A stretch of 64,000 nt of DNA from Bradyrhizobium sp. CB1015 (GCF_025200925.1 NZ_CP104174.1:6324001-6388000), one strand, 5' to 3'; positions 1-8,517 are shown, counted from the stretch's first letter. Notes: generated by a model not told the origin, from the sequence alone. Numbers and translations: made by a program.

Positions 1-2
1 AC

Positions 3-224
3 CGGCTCGCGGCGCAGTCGGCGAAGATCGAGGCGGGCCAGGTTTTGCTCCCGGGCGAGGCGCCGTGGCTGGCGGATTTTCTCCACGAGGCCCTCGCCTT
101 CCCCAACGGCCGGCACGATGATCAGGTCGATAGCCTCAGCCAATTTCTCTATTGGGTCTCGGATCCATGGTCGGAGCCGGCGATTGAGGTCGGGCTGCCA
201 ATCTTTGGCGGTCCCGACGATTGA
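3..224 (+). CDS. Phage terminase large subunit, C-terminal fragment (5' end outside window)
   Basis: An open frame enters from the left edge and stops at TGA 222-224, giving 73 codons. Its peptide carries 'LAFPNGRHDDQVDSLSQFLY', the usual C-terminal signature of the RNase H-like nuclease domain of phage terminase large subunits (FP-x-G-x-HDDQVD). In that family the second Asp of the DD pair helps bind the metals that cut concatemeric phage DNA during packaging. Only the tail is visible, so whether the complete gene is intact cannot be told. It marks the left part of the window as prophage-derived. Confidence 0.8.
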   Translation, partial: RLAAQSAKIEAGQVLLPGEAPWLADFLHEALAFPNGRHDDQVDSLSQFLYWVSDPWSEPAIEVGLPIFGGPDD

Positions 225-286
225 AGATCACGAGCTCAGCATCGGATGCGACCAGCCCTTGGCTCATGGACACACAGTGTGTTTCG

Positions 287-862
287 TCACGCCTCGATGT
301 CGATCGTCGCCTCATAGCGTCGCAATTGGATACGGCCGGAGCTGTTTAAACCAACAAGCCGCTGCGCGCATTTCAGCTGCCGCCGAACCAACGGAACGAG
401 AGCGGTTTCGATCGCCGCGGCGTCCGGCACGGCCATGGCGAAATCAAATTCCTCGTTGTGAATCAGAAAACGTCGTCCCAGCGACTCAAGACCAACCACC
501 ACGAAGCCATAGCGCAGATAAGGATAGATGGCCTTGTGTTTGGCCGCCTTGGCCGAATACAGGAGCACATCGTGGGAGCTGAACGAAGTCGCCTTGAGTT
601 CGATCACGACCAGCGGCACCATTTGCTTGAGTGACCCGCATGGCTTCGAAATCAGAATGTCGGTTTGAAACGCGTACTGTCCGCGCGTCGGACTGTCGCC
701 ATGGCGGTGGCTGACCTCGCCAGAGGGAGCAACCTCGATCTTGTAGAGCAGGTTCTGGCCGAGCTCGATGCGGCAATTGGGCAGGTGCAATGCCAGGCTG
801 GTTTGCACCCGCAAGGCGGCCCGTCGCTCGGCCGCTTCCTTGTTCTCTGATGCCATGCCCAT
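287..862 (-). CDS. PD-(D/E)XK-like nuclease, hypothetical (191 aa)
   Basis: A single-domain protein with 'TDILI' followed about 20 residues later by 'VVIELKA'. This D...ExK spacing, on hydrophobic strands, is what restriction-endonuclease-fold (PD-(D/E)XK) enzymes show (Asp about residue 68, Glu88 and Lys90 from this start). A later 'AAKHKAIYPYLRYGFVVVG' would suit the helix-strand after the active site. No methyltransferase is nearby. The gene is divergent from an XRE regulator, and two palindromes lie just upstream of its start. ATG at 862 was chosen; a GTG at 889 is also in frame and has an AAAGGA about 12 bases before it. The nuclease assignment is motif-based inference, and the cellular target is unknown. 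Confidence 0.5.
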   Translation of the reverse strand: MGMASENKEAAERRAALRVQTSLALHLPNCRIELGQNLLYKIEVAPSGEVSHRHGDSPTRGQYAFQTDILISKPCGSLKQMVPLVVIELKATSFSSHDVLLYSAKAAKHKAIYPYLRYGFVVVGLESLGRRFLIHNEEFDFAMAVPDAAAIETALVPLVRRQLKCAQRLVGLNSSGRIQLRRYEATIDIEA

Positions 863-898
863 CCCCCGTGGAGTGCCTTGGTCAGGCACAACGCTACT

Positions 899-929
899 AT
901 CCTTTTTTGGGATAATCCAATCTTGGGAT
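899..929. promoter_or_regulatory. Tandem palindromic operator between nuclease and XRE gene
   Basis: Two 15-bp palindromes follow one another at a 16-bp period: ATCCTTTTTTGGGAT (899-913) and ATCCAATCTTGGGAT (915-929). Each has ATCC and GGAT arms around seven bases, and both share TTGGGAT. They sit in the short gap between the divergent nuclease gene and the XRE gene (966). Small XRE repressors and restriction-modification C proteins typically bind such paired dyads to control both promoters. Binding by the adjacent 86-aa protein is inferred. Confidence 0.6.
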
Positions 930-965
930 CAAATTGCCTGCCGCCCAGTCCCAGCCCCGGCGGCC

Positions 966-1226
966 ATGCAAAAATCCCTCAGATCCGCGCAACATGCCCG
1001 CCTGATCGAACTTCTTGTCGCAGCGCGACAGAAGGCCGGCATCCGCCAGCATGCTTCGGCCAAGAAGCTCGGCCGGCCGCAATCGTTCATCGCCAAATAC
1101 GAGGGCGGTGAACGGCGGATCGACATCGTGGAATTTGTCGCCATCGCCCAAGCGCTGGGCATTGATCCCGTGAAGCTGTTCCGGGACTTTCTGTCGGCAA
1201 AAGCGCGTGGTTCACCGCCCAAGTAA
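966..1226 (+). CDS. XRE-family helix-turn-helix transcriptional regulator (86 aa)
   Basis: Almost the whole protein is one Cro/CI-type HTH domain. 'ARQKAGIRQHASAKKLGRPQ' followed by 'SFIAKYEGGERRIDIVEF' gives helices 1-4, and an acidic/hydrophobic fifth helix ends at 'LFRDFL'. ATG 966 was chosen because HTH homology begins just after it and because the upstream frame would run through the palindromes. Size and context resemble control proteins of restriction systems or prophage repressors. It probably regulates itself and the divergent nuclease gene through the dyads at 899-929. Confidence 0.8.
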   Translation: MQKSLRSAQHARLIELLVAARQKAGIRQHASAKKLGRPQSFIAKYEGGERRIDIVEFVAIAQALGIDPVKLFRDFLSAKARGSPPK

Positions 1227-1326
1227 ACCCAGGCGCTAAGCCCATCAACCCTTCGGTGCGCGGTCGAGGAGCGTTGCCGCAGCCATCGGGGGGCCAATTT
1301 CCAGAACGAAGCCAGCTGGCCTTGCC

Positions 1327-1722
1327 TCACTCGCGTGCCAAACCTAGCACACGAAGCGTCCGCTTCTGCTGCACCAAAGCAGCGCGGTCGTAGCGCTCCA
1401 GCCCTTGAAGCCCCTTCAGATCTGCCGGCAGCGGGCCGGTCAGAAGCGCGGCCAACATCGCCTGCCGCAGGCTGCGGATCCGCAGCCGCGCGAGCTTGGA
1501 GCGCGCAAGCGCCATCGCCGCGTCCGCCGAGACCTGATGCCCGAGCCTCGAAGCAATCGCGACGGCAAGATTCGCCGCCTCGGCAGGATCGCTGATGGCG
1601 CTGCGCGCCAGCCCATGACGCAGCGCGTTGCGGCTGGACCTCGTCTTGCCACCCGCCGTTTTCGGCCCGGTGCTGCGCTTGGCGTTGCTGCGATTGGCTT
1701 CGATTTGTCGAATTGACGTCAT
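1327..1722 (-). CDS. Conserved hypothetical protein, 'STGPKT..GK' family (131 aa)
   Basis: The N-terminus 'TSIRQIEANRSNAKRSTGPK' followed by 'TAGGKTRSSRNALRHGLA' is a signature of a small basic protein family that recurs, often in several copies, in Bradyrhizobium and related genomes, frequently next to mobile DNA. No biochemical role is established. The C-terminal half is helical and Ala/Leu/Arg-rich. ATG 1722 was chosen because family members start 'MTSxRQI'; the longer open frame adds 17 unrelated residues. A decayed copy of the same N-terminal segment lies at 7629-7760. Confidence 0.7.
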   Translation of the reverse strand: MTSIRQIEANRSNAKRSTGPKTAGGKTRSSRNALRHGLARSAISDPAEAANLAVAIASRLGHQVSADAAMALARSKLARLRIRSLRQAMLAALLTGPLPADLKGLQGLERYDRAALVQQKRTLRVLGLARE

Positions 1723-1899
1723 CTCTGAGCGCCTCGGCCGGGGCGGGTTGCGGCCCCCGAAGGCTCGCTCCAACCTCCTGAAACCTCAAGGCTTTTGGCG
1801 CCGAATGAAGGGCAAAATTGCTGCAGAAAGGACTGGCATTCCCGCGCAAAAGGAGCGTTAATCACCGGACCGGCCTTTCGGCCCTTGGGCCCGGTCTCT

Positions 1900-1922
1900 C
1901 CCCTCGCAGTGGCGGGGGTTTT
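1900..1922 (+). terminator. GC hairpin with T-run in the leader of the recombination operon
   Basis: CCCCTCGC, a short AGTG loop, then GCGGGGG followed by TTTT can fold into a GC-rich stem with one bulge and a short U tract. It lies about 40 bases upstream of the yqaJ start and its AAGGAGA ribosome-binding site. It may end upstream transcription or act as an attenuator; the stem is imperfect and the T-run short. Confidence 0.35.
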
Positions 1923-1962
1923 GGTGGTGCGGCGGCAAGCCGCGTCAACCAAGGAGAGACCG

Positions 1963-2823
1963 GTGACCACGATTGCAACCAACGGCGCCGAGGCGCCCCG
2001 CTCCGTCATCACGTTGAACCGCCACGACCGCCGCGCCTTCATTGGCGGCTCCGACGCGCGCATCATCATGGGCGACGACCACGAGGCGCTGCTTCGCCTG
2101 TGGCGGGAAAAGCGCGGCGAGATCGCGCCGCCAGATTTGTCCCGCAACCTGGTGGTGCAGCTTGGCCTCGCCACCGAGGCGCTCAACCGCGCCTGGTACC
2201 AGGCCGCCACCGGGCACGCGGTCACCGACATCCAGAAGCGGGTGCGGCATCCCGTCCACGGCTGGATGGCGGCCACGCTGGACGGCATCGTCGCGCAAAC
2301 CGGCGCGGTGTTCGAGGCCAAATTCATGCTGCCCTGGGGCTTTGCCGAAGAGGTGGCGGCGGAGAAGCACATGGCGCAGCTGCAGCACAACATGTGGGTG
2401 GTCGCGGCGCGCGCGGCCGTGCTCTCGATCATCACCGGCGGCGGCAAATGGCTCGAAATCACCGTGCATGCCGACCCGCTCTATCAGCACCTGCTGCTGA
2501 CTGCGGAGAAGAAGTTCTGGCGCTGCGTGCAGAGCGGCGAGCCGCCGCTGCTGTTCGGCATCGAGACCCCACGGCCGCGGCTCGCCGCCGTCAAGGTCGT
2601 CGACATGACCGCCTCCAATGTCTGGGCCGAATGTGCGGCGATCTACCTGCGCACCCGCGACGCCCATGCCGAGCACGAACTGGCCAAGGCCGAGCTCAAG
2701 AAGCTGCTGCCGGAGGATGCCAAGGAGGCGTTTGGCCACGGCGTGCGCGCCAAGCGCTCCAAAGCCGGCGCCATCAGCTTTGATCCGGTTGAGATGGAGG
2801 CCGTCCATGCATCAGGCCAGTGA
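1963..2823 (+). CDS. YqaJ-type viral recombinase / lambda-exonuclease-fold protein (286 aa)
   Basis: Phage-type 5'-3' exonuclease of the YqaJ family, which resects double-strand ends so that an annealing protein can pair the single strands. Visible signatures are '[12 protein letters not shown]' near the N-terminus, '[13 protein letters not shown]', and the PD-(D/E)XK core 'FEAKFMLPW' (E-x-K) followed by '[13 protein letters not shown]', the conserved QLQH motif of the family. GTG 1963 was chosen because AAGGAGAGA precedes it by three to four bases and homology begins there. The 3' end overlaps the ERF gene by 17 bases, so the two should be translationally coupled, like other phage exonuclease-annealase pairs. 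Confidence 0.85.
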   Translation: MTTIATNGAEAPRSVITLNRHDRRAFIGGSDARIIMGDDHEALLRLWREKRGEIAPPDLSRNLVVQLGLATEALNRAWYQAATGHAVTDIQKRVRHPVHGWMAATLDGIVAQTGAVFEAKFMLPWGFAEEVAAEKHMAQLQHNMWVVAARAAVLSIITGGGKWLEITVHADPLYQHLLLTAEKKFWRCVQSGEPPLLFGIETPRPRLAAVKVVDMTASNVWAECAAIYLRTRDAHAEHELAKAELKKLLPEDAKEAFGHGVRAKRSKAGAISFDPVEMEAVHASGQ

Positions 2824-3946
2824 GCATATCGGCGCGATCGCGGCGGCGCTGGCGCGCGCGCAAGCCGAATTGACCAACCCGGAAAAAACCCTGACCGCTC
2901 AGATCCGCTCGCCGTTCCTGCGCGATGACGACCGCACCTTTCGCTACGCCTCGCTGGCGAGCGGCCTCGACATCGTGCGCAAGACCTTGAGCCAGCAGGA
3001 GATCGCCACCATCCAGACCACCCGGGTCGAGCCAACCAGTGGCCACATCCACCTCACCACCCTGCTCGCCCATTCCTCCGGCGAGTGGATCTCCTCGGAC
3101 TGGCCGGTCTGCGCCGCCCGGGACATCGAGGCGCCGCATCGCATGGGGGCGGCGCTGACCTACGCCCGGCGCTACGCCCTGTTCGCGCTGGTCGGGATTG
3201 CCGGCGAGGATGATCTCGACGCCCCGGACACGGTCGCCGGTCCACCGCCCACCCTCAAGGCCGCGCCCGGCAAGGGCGCGCTCAACCATGCGCCGGTGCT
3301 GCGGCCGGACGAGTCCGCCGCACTCCGGGAGCAGCTGTTGCGCCAGCTCGAAGCGCTGCCGGCCAGCACCGATCTGCTCGGCTGGGCCAGGGCGAGCCTC
3401 CCGCTTAACAACAGCCTGCAGGAGCCGGATGCCCGGCGCGTCGAGGCCGCCTATCAGGCCAAGCTCGAGGACGCGGCCCGGACTCCGGCCGAGCAACCGG
3501 CCGACTTGGGTGGCGCCCCATCCCTGCCAGCGGCGTCTGCTGCGGACACCCAGGCCGCGCTGCAGCCCGCGCTCGCCGAGGCTGGGCTCGCCCATCCCAA
3601 GGAGCCGCCGCGCAAGCGCAGCAAGGCGCACCTGCTGTTTGTCCGGGAGCAACCCTGCCTGGTGTGCCGGCAAACGCCATGCGATGCCCATCATCTGACA
3701 TTCGCCCAGCCGCGGGCGCTCGGGCGCAAGGTCAGCGATGAGTTCACGGTGCCGCTGTGCCGCGCCCATCACGAGGAGCTGCATCGGCATGGCAACGAAC
3801 GGGCGTGGTGGGCCAACCTGCAGATCGCGCCACTGCCGCTCGCGCAGGAGCTGTGGGCGGCGAGCCCTGTGCATGGTTCGGCCGACAGCGCGGCCGGCGC
3901 CGCAGCCGTTCTCGCCAACCTCGGCGCGGAGGCCGCACCCCGATGA
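2807..3946 (+). CDS. erf: ERF-family single-strand annealing protein fused to a C-terminal HNH domain (379 aa)
   Basis: The N-terminal 150 residues match the ERF recombinase family: a helical start, '[18 protein letters not shown]', '[17 protein letters not shown]', and the diagnostic '[20 protein letters not shown]' followed by GEDD. Such proteins anneal phage single strands. A Pro/Ala-rich linker leads to a second module near residues 270-350 with '[14 protein letters not shown]' and '[16 protein letters not shown]'. These are the Cys pairs and His residues of an HNH/zinc nuclease domain. ATG 2807 overlaps the exonuclease gene, and the stop overlaps the next gene as ATGA. The fusion suggests nicking and annealing in one polypeptide (inference). 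Confidence 0.82.
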   Translation: MHQASEHIGAIAAALARAQAELTNPEKTLTAQIRSPFLRDDDRTFRYASLASGLDIVRKTLSQQEIATIQTTRVEPTSGHIHLTTLLAHSSGEWISSDWPVCAARDIEAPHRMGAALTYARRYALFALVGIAGEDDLDAPDTVAGPPPTLKAAPGKGALNHAPVLRPDESAALREQLLRQLEALPASTDLLGWARASLPLNNSLQEPDARRVEAAYQAKLEDAARTPAEQPADLGGAPSLPAASAADTQAALQPALAEAGLAHPKEPPRKRSKAHLLFVREQPCLVCRQTPCDAHHLTFAQPRALGRKVSDEFTVPLCRAHHEELHRHGNERAWWANLQIAPLPLAQELWAASPVHGSADSAAGAAAVLANLGAEAAPR

Positions 3947-4521
3947 ACGGCCCCTTCCAAACCGCACGCGAGCTGACCGCCACGGCGCTCCCGGCCGAGT
4001 TTGCGGCCTTGGCGCCGCCGCCCCTGCTGCTGCCCGGCGAACATCTCGACCATTACCTGGCACTGCGACAGGCCATCTTTGCGGACCTTGCGCCCCGGTC
4101 CGCCATCGAGTGGCTGCTGGCCATCGATGTGGCCGAACTGTCCTGGGAGATCCAGCGCTACCGCATGTTGCGGCACAGATTGCTCAAGACCTATCGCCAA
4201 CAGGCGATCGAAACGGCGCTGCGGCACATCGACATGGTCGGGATCGATCCCGACTTCGAACCCCAGGCCGAATACTACACGCAGCAAAATGCCCTGAGCT
4301 GGCGCACTGACCCAATCGCTGCGACCGAGATCGAGGCGCGGCTTGCCGCCTATGGTTTCGATCAAGACGCCGTCACCACCGAAGTGTACGTCCAGGCGCG
4401 CGAGGTCCTGGTGCTGTTCGAAGGCCTGCTCAACGCCGCGCAAACCAAGCGCACGTTGCTGCTGCGCGAGATCAGGCATCAGCGCTTCGTCAGCGCACCG
4501 ATGCGGCGGCCGCGCCTCTAA
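3943..4521 (+). CDS. Conserved hypothetical protein of the phage recombination operon (192 aa)
   Basis: Starts at ATG 3943, overlapping the ERF-HNH stop by four bases, so it belongs to the same operon. The protein is mostly alpha-helical, acidic in the middle and basic at the C-terminus. Characteristic stretches are '[20 protein letters not shown]' and '[20 protein letters not shown]'. No domain of known function is recognised. A short frameshifted copy of the second stretch lies at 8518-8609, so the family has been present more than once here. Confidence 0.7.
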   Translation: MNGPFQTARELTATALPAEFAALAPPPLLLPGEHLDHYLALRQAIFADLAPRSAIEWLLAIDVAELSWEIQRYRMLRHRLLKTYRQQAIETALRHIDMVGIDPDFEPQAEYYTQQNALSWRTDPIAATEIEARLAAYGFDQDAVTTEVYVQAREVLVLFEGLLNAAQTKRTLLLREIRHQRFVSAPMRRPRL

Positions 4522-4840
4522 AGCAGATCGAGCTAGATCGTCAATGCCACTGCGACCGTAAGCAGTTCGGGAAGCGCCACGCATTGCGCATTGGCATTGC
4601 GAGGCGGACCGGCTGCGTCTTGCCCGGCTGATCACGCCGATCAGAGCCACGAATGCCATTCGCAAGCGCAGCAATCCAACTCACGCCGCAAGAGTTTCAT
4701 CCTTGAAGAGCGACAGCTCAAGTTGTTCTATGTGCTGGTGGCTCGCGTGCTGATGAGGTGAAAATGAGTAATGCGCTCATCCTTCACAAAGCTCACTGCC
4801 AAAATCGCTCCTCAGCGTACGGGCAGCGCAATATGTCCGC
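4522..4840. other. Gap before the serine recombinase; no supportable gene
   Basis: No intact gene is recognised. Short open frames in all three forward phases have coding-like composition but are broken, which suggests decayed sequence. The last 72 bases, from a TAA at 4769, are in frame with the recombinase and encode the peptide LLSVRAAQYVR immediately before its first ATG. Confidence 0.4.
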
Positions 4841-6412
4841 ATGTCAACCGACCGACAGCAGTATTCCATACAAAATCAGGCTGCCGTCATCGCCGCCTAC
4901 GCCCACGCCCATCATCTGACGCTGGTGCGGACCTACAAGGACGAGGGCGAGAGCGGGTTGCTTATCAAGAACAGGACCGGGCTCCTCCAATTGCTTGAGG
5001 ATGTCGAGAGCAACCAAGCCGACTTTGGTCACCTTCTGGTCTATGACATAAGTCGATGGGGCCGTTTCCAGGACGTTGACGAAAGCGCGCATTATGAGTT
5101 CGTGTGCAGACGCGCCGGCATTAAGGTTGCCTATTGCGCCGAACAATTCGAAAACGATGGGAGCATGCTCGCGAGCATCGTCAAGAACATCAAACGCGTG
5201 ATGGCGGCCGAGTACAGCCGCGAGCTGTCAGCGAAGGTCTACGCCGGTCAATGCCGGTTTGCGCGGCTCGGCTATAAACCCTGCGGCCGTGCCGGCTACG
5301 CCCTGGTGCGCGAGCTCGTCGACGAGAAAATGCAAACAAGACGCGTGATGAAGAAGGGGGAGCGGAAGTACATCCTCACGGATCATATTCGCATAAGACC
5401 CGGTGACCCGAAAGAAATCGCCGTCGTCAGACGGATATTCCAACGATTTTTGGAGGTGAGGTCCGAGACGGTCATCGCTTGGGAGCTGAACCAAAAAGGG
5501 CTGGTCTCGAGTACCGGCGCACCATGGACCCGCGCTGCGGTTGGCATTATCCTCAGAAATGAGAGCTATATCGGAAACCTGATCTTCAACCGAAAGTCCC
5601 AGAAGCTCCGGCAGGCCACAGTCAAAAATCCTCCTGAACAATGGATCAGAAGCGAGGGCTGCATCGAACCCATCATTGATCGCGAGGTCTTCTTCAGCGT
5701 CAGGAAGATGATCGCGGAGCGTCGCGTTGATCTTACGGAGGAGGAGATGCTCGTGCGGCTGCGCAAAACTCTTCTCGAAGAAGGTCGCTTGACGCCGGCC
5801 ATTATCGATCGAACTCCGGGACTGCCCTGCTCTGCGACCTGCCAAACCCATTTCGGCAATTTTCGAAATCTATATCGTTTGCTCGGTTACACCCCGAAGC
5901 GGAATTACGAATTTCTCGACGCCCGTCCCGTCTGGTCTGAGCTAAGGGCAAAGCTCGTCGAACAGGTCGCTGCTGCGATCAAGGCGGCCGGCGGACGCGT
6001 CAGTTCAGGCGGCTGGAGCCATTGCCTGCGCGTGAACGGGTCGGCCTGTCTTTCCGTGAGGGCAGCCCGTTGGACACCGCCACAAAAGCCAACCCATGCA
6101 CCGTACTGGAGCATCGAGCGCGAGGCGTGCCTCCCCGACGGCTGGATCGCAGCCATCCGCCTCGCCGAGCACAACAAGACGGTGCTCGACTACGTATTGT
6201 TGCCGACCGATGGCAAAGTGAAACGCACGATCCGCTTTTCCGAGGCAGCGCGAGCGCGCCGAGGAATTGAGCGCTTCAAGACGGCCAATGGCCTCGTTCA
6301 AGCCATCACGAGGCGATTGACAAAAGCGGATCCTACTACCCGCACGCCCCGGAGGCAGGGGCGGCCGCGCGCGATGCAATCCAAAACCAGAAAGATCCGC
6401 CGGCGACGCTGA
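4841..6412 (+). CDS. Large serine recombinase (resolvase/invertase N-terminus, recombinase and zinc-ribbon-like C-terminus), 523 aa
   Basis: Resolvase domain: 'STDRQQYSIQNQ' carries the catalytic Ser, with 'YKDEGESGL', 'LVYDISRWGRFQD' and 'MAAEYSRELSAKV' (family helix E). A Recombinase domain follows ('GDPKEIAVVRRIFQRF', 'SSTGAPWTRAAVGIILRNES', 'YIGNLIFNRKSQ'), then a long basic C-terminus. Such enzymes integrate or excise mobile elements. Relatives begin with 'RAAQYVRMSTDRQ'. Here RAAQYVR is encoded in frame just before ATG 4841, but no ATG, GTG or TTG precedes it after the TAA at 4769 (only a CTG at 4796). The N-terminal strand is therefore either translated from a non-canonical start or has been lost by a small frameshift. 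Confidence 0.85.
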   Translation: MSTDRQQYSIQNQAAVIAAYAHAHHLTLVRTYKDEGESGLLIKNRTGLLQLLEDVESNQADFGHLLVYDISRWGRFQDVDESAHYEFVCRRAGIKVAYCAEQFENDGSMLASIVKNIKRVMAAEYSRELSAKVYAGQCRFARLGYKPCGRAGYALVRELVDEKMQTRRVMKKGERKYILTDHIRIRPGDPKEIAVVRRIFQRFLEVRSETVIAWELNQKGLVSSTGAPWTRAAVGIILRNESYIGNLIFNRKSQKLRQATVKNPPEQWIRSEGCIEPIIDREVFFSVRKMIAERRVDLTEEEMLVRLRKTLLEEGRLTPAIIDRTPGLPCSATCQTHFGNFRNLYRLLGYTPKRNYEFLDARPVWSELRAKLVEQVAAAIKAAGGRVSSGGWSHCLRVNGSACLSVRAARWTPPQKPTHAPYWSIEREACLPDGWIAAIRLAEHNKTVLDYVLLPTDGKVKRTIRFSEAARARRGIERFKTANGLVQAITRRLTKADPTTRTPRRQGRPRAMQSKTRKIRRRR

Positions 6413-6480
6413 TTCCGACAGAGAGACCTTGTGCCCACGCTCTGGGTGAGCTTTGATGCACGCATTTAGGACGTGCTATT

Positions 6481-6660
6481 ATGAGCGTTAAGTTGATTGT
6501 CGCGAAAATCCTAAGAGACGAACTCACGTCCCTGGGCATCCGGTCACTGACCGTCCAGGAGACTGAGAGAATCGCAGCTCACATTTTCGAGCGGATCATT
6601 GACCTTGAATTGGAGCTTGCCGCTCGTGACTTCGCCTCCATGAGCCGCGATCGCGACTAG
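6481..6660 (+). CDS. Small hypothetical protein (59 aa)
   Basis: ATG 6481 to TAG 6660 encodes a 59-residue, mostly helical, charged protein starting 'MSVKLIVAKILRDEL' and ending 'LAARDFASMSRDRD'. It lies 68 bases after the serine recombinase on the same strand, so it may be co-transcribed. No domain is recognised. Heptad-like hydrophobic spacing (LIVAKIL, IAAHIFERIIDLELEL) fits a dimeric helical protein. Confidence 0.5.
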   Translation: MSVKLIVAKILRDELTSLGIRSLTVQETERIAAHIFERIIDLELELAARDFASMSRDRD

Positions 6661-6931
6661 CCTTCTCGTGCTTTCGCGAGGTGCTGCTGCGACGAGCAGC
6701 GCGGCAACGATTGAAGAGACTTGAGCCAGCCCGACCGCCGTGGGTAAGTCGCCACATGAAGGGGCGACTACGAACGTGGTCGCAATCTCAGTTTACTCCC
6801 GCCGGCTCCCAAGTCGGGGGGGGCGCGAAGAAATTGATCGTATCAGCGTCCATTCGCGCGATCCGCAGCCCGGAGCAGTGAGAGCCCTTCGCTTCCAGCG
6901 GGCACCAGCCTTGTTTAGGAAGCATGTCAGC

Positions 6932-7144
6932 TTACAGCAGCAATCCCCTCTTGCCGAGCCACGCCAGCGCCGTCGAGCAAGCGGCCGAAAGCAACGCCGC
7001 CCAAAACCAGGAGCGCCCACGGGCGGCGGTAACGGAGCGCAGATAAAGGAAGGCTCCAAGCAGCTTCCCGTAGTTCCTTCGGAATTCTCCGTTTAGCTTA
7101 GCTAGCTCCGGCAGATCGGACGAAACCTTGCATTGGTCGGCCAT
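6932..7144 (-). CDS. Possible small membrane protein (70 aa)
   Basis: ATG 7144 is preceded by GGAG at nine bases. The product starts 'MADQCKVSSDLPELAKLNGE' and ends with a short basic stretch and one hydrophobic segment, 'SWFWAALLSAACSTALAWLG', closed by KRGLLL. The order is soluble helix, TM helix, positive end. Codon use is GC-ending like real genes nearby. No family is recognised; overlapping forward frames look worse. Confidence 0.4.
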   Translation of the reverse strand: MADQCKVSSDLPELAKLNGEFRRNYGKLLGAFLYLRSVTAARGRSWFWAALLSAACSTALAWLGKRGLLL

Positions 7145-7628
7145 TGGCTGGACTCCATTTCCGACTGGACCAGCACCCTATGAACCACTGTTTTGCCCGA
7201 CGGTGCAAGTTCAAATTTCGGATTTTTCGATATCCTGCGGGGCGCCGGCCGCTAGACGCTGGTAGGTCGCCAACCAAAAATGCTGCTCCAAGTAGCCAGT
7301 CGCTTATCTCAAACTTCAATCGGGCCAACGAGGAAGCTCATCGTCGGGCCGGGATCGACGCAGGTTCGGCCGTACCATCGTAGAGCAGGAAAACGCCGTG
7401 GTGAGGGCCAGCGCCAGCGGGGGTAAATGTAGTTCATGCCGCCTCCAAGTCTTCGAACTAAATGCCAGCAGTGATACATCTACCCGTCCAATCGCGATGA
7501 TGTTCTCCGGCTTGAGCCCGCACTGTTGAGTTCCTGCTTCGATACCCAGCCCAGCTTGAGGTCTCATCCCATTGTTCCGCTTCATGCGTTTGAATCCTCG
7601 TCGCTGCCGCCACGGGCAGCCTTCACAA
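7145..7628. other. Non-coding stretch, nothing recognised
   Basis: Short open frames exist on both strands, but none has a start with a ribosome-binding site or a recognisable sequence. Together with the decayed gene copies on its right, this looks like degenerate DNA at the edge of the mobile region. Confidence 0.4.
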
Positions 7629-7760
7629 TCAGCGGCTTCGTCCCGATAGGCCATTCCGATAAGCGTTGCGGCTCGAGGTTGCTTTCCCGGCGCTTATTTT
7701 CGGGCCGGTACTCTTCGCTGCGTTTGCCCGATTGGCTTCTATTTGTCATTTTGACGCCAA
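7629..7760 (-). pseudogene. Decayed copy of the 'STGPKT..GK' family gene
   Basis: Read on the minus strand in one frame, the sequence gives QIEANRANAAKSTGPK, then ISAGKATSSRNAYRNGLS, ending at TGA 7629-7631. This aligns along its length with the intact protein encoded at 1327-1722 (QIEANRSNAKRSTGPK...). An in-frame TGA at 7746-7748 replaces the codon before Gln, and the rest of the gene is missing. DNA identity is evident over a gap-free 64-base block. Confidence 0.75.
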
Positions 7761-7834
7761 CTTGTCGCCTGATTTCGGCTAGCGATCGAACCATCGAAAA
7801 AGCGATGGCATCAATCGCCCTTTCCGCGCCGCCA

Positions 7835-8371
7835 TCACGCGACCGTGCTCGACGCGCGGGGATCGGGAGAGCGTTCATCCAACAGCGGGGTGATGAACGC
7901 ATGGAGGTTTGCCCCATCAAACAAATAGGCTGCGATGCCGACCGCTTGCGCTGCAGCAAGATCGCTCTGCTTGTCGCCGATCAAGAAGCTCGCACCGACA
8001 TCTACTGGATAGCGCTCAAGCAGAGCTTTGATCATCCCCGGTTGCGGCTTGCGGCAATTGCAGAGGACACGATATCGCGCAATCAGACCATCGGGGTGAT
8101 GCGGGCAAAATTCGAACGCATCGATATACGCTCCAATAATAGCAAGCTCACGCGACATCCATTCGTGTAAATTGCGAACGTGCCGTTCTTCATAAAATCC
8201 CCTGGCGATTCCTGATTGGTTCGTCACAACAAACGCGAAATACCCGGCGTCATTGACTGCTTTTATGGCCTGTTGGGCTCCGACGACCCACCGAATCTTG
8301 TTGGGATCAAAAGTATAGCCATTATCCTCATTGAGGACGCCATCACGATCAAAAAAAACTGCCGGACGCAT
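7835..8371 (-). CDS. gmhB: HAD-superfamily phosphatase, GmhB-like (D,D-heptose 1,7-bisphosphate 7-phosphatase), 178 aa
   Basis: All HAD-IIIA motifs are present: 'FFDRDGVLN' (nucleophile and acid/base Asp near residues 8 and 10), 'VVTNQSGIARG', 'CRKPQPGM' with the conserved Lys, and 'IGDKQSDLAAAQ'. A 'CPHHPD..CNCRKP' segment matches the zinc-binding loop of GmhB (C-x-H...C-x-C). The enzyme removes the C7 phosphate of heptose bisphosphate in ADP-heptose or GDP-heptose synthesis. No other heptose gene is in the window, and the gene stands alone between decayed phage-gene copies. Homologues may also act as histidinol phosphatases, so the substrate is not certain. Confidence 0.82.
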   Translation of the reverse strand: MRPAVFFDRDGVLNEDNGYTFDPNKIRWVVGAQQAIKAVNDAGYFAFVVTNQSGIARGFYEERHVRNLHEWMSRELAIIGAYIDAFEFCPHHPDGLIARYRVLCNCRKPQPGMIKALLERYPVDVGASFLIGDKQSDLAAAQAVGIAAYLFDGANLHAFITPLLDERSPDPRASSTVA

Positions 8372-8517
8372 CTTACGGGCCCAAGTTGCATCGAGAACAG
8401 CCGATCTTCCGACAATCTATGCTTCTTTTCAACATGTCACACGATGAGGCAGGATCGTGCTCTGCCAGCGTGCCTTGCGTCTTTCTCTGTGCTCCACATG
8501 CGTCGGTTGGCTTCACG

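Noticed and set aside
2774..4063. 429-codon minus-strand frame across the ERF-HNH gene
   Set aside because: The forward strand has clear ERF and HNH motifs with coupled starts; the antisense frame is Arg/Pro/Gly-rich without domains.
6661..6720. GCTGCT-N6-AGCAGC hairpin after the small gene at 6481 as a terminator
   Set aside because: The stem is only six pairs and no T-run follows it.
7526..8170. Plus-strand frame of 214 codons over the gmhB-like gene
   Set aside because: The minus strand carries all HAD motifs; the forward frame is low-complexity and crosses a decayed gene.
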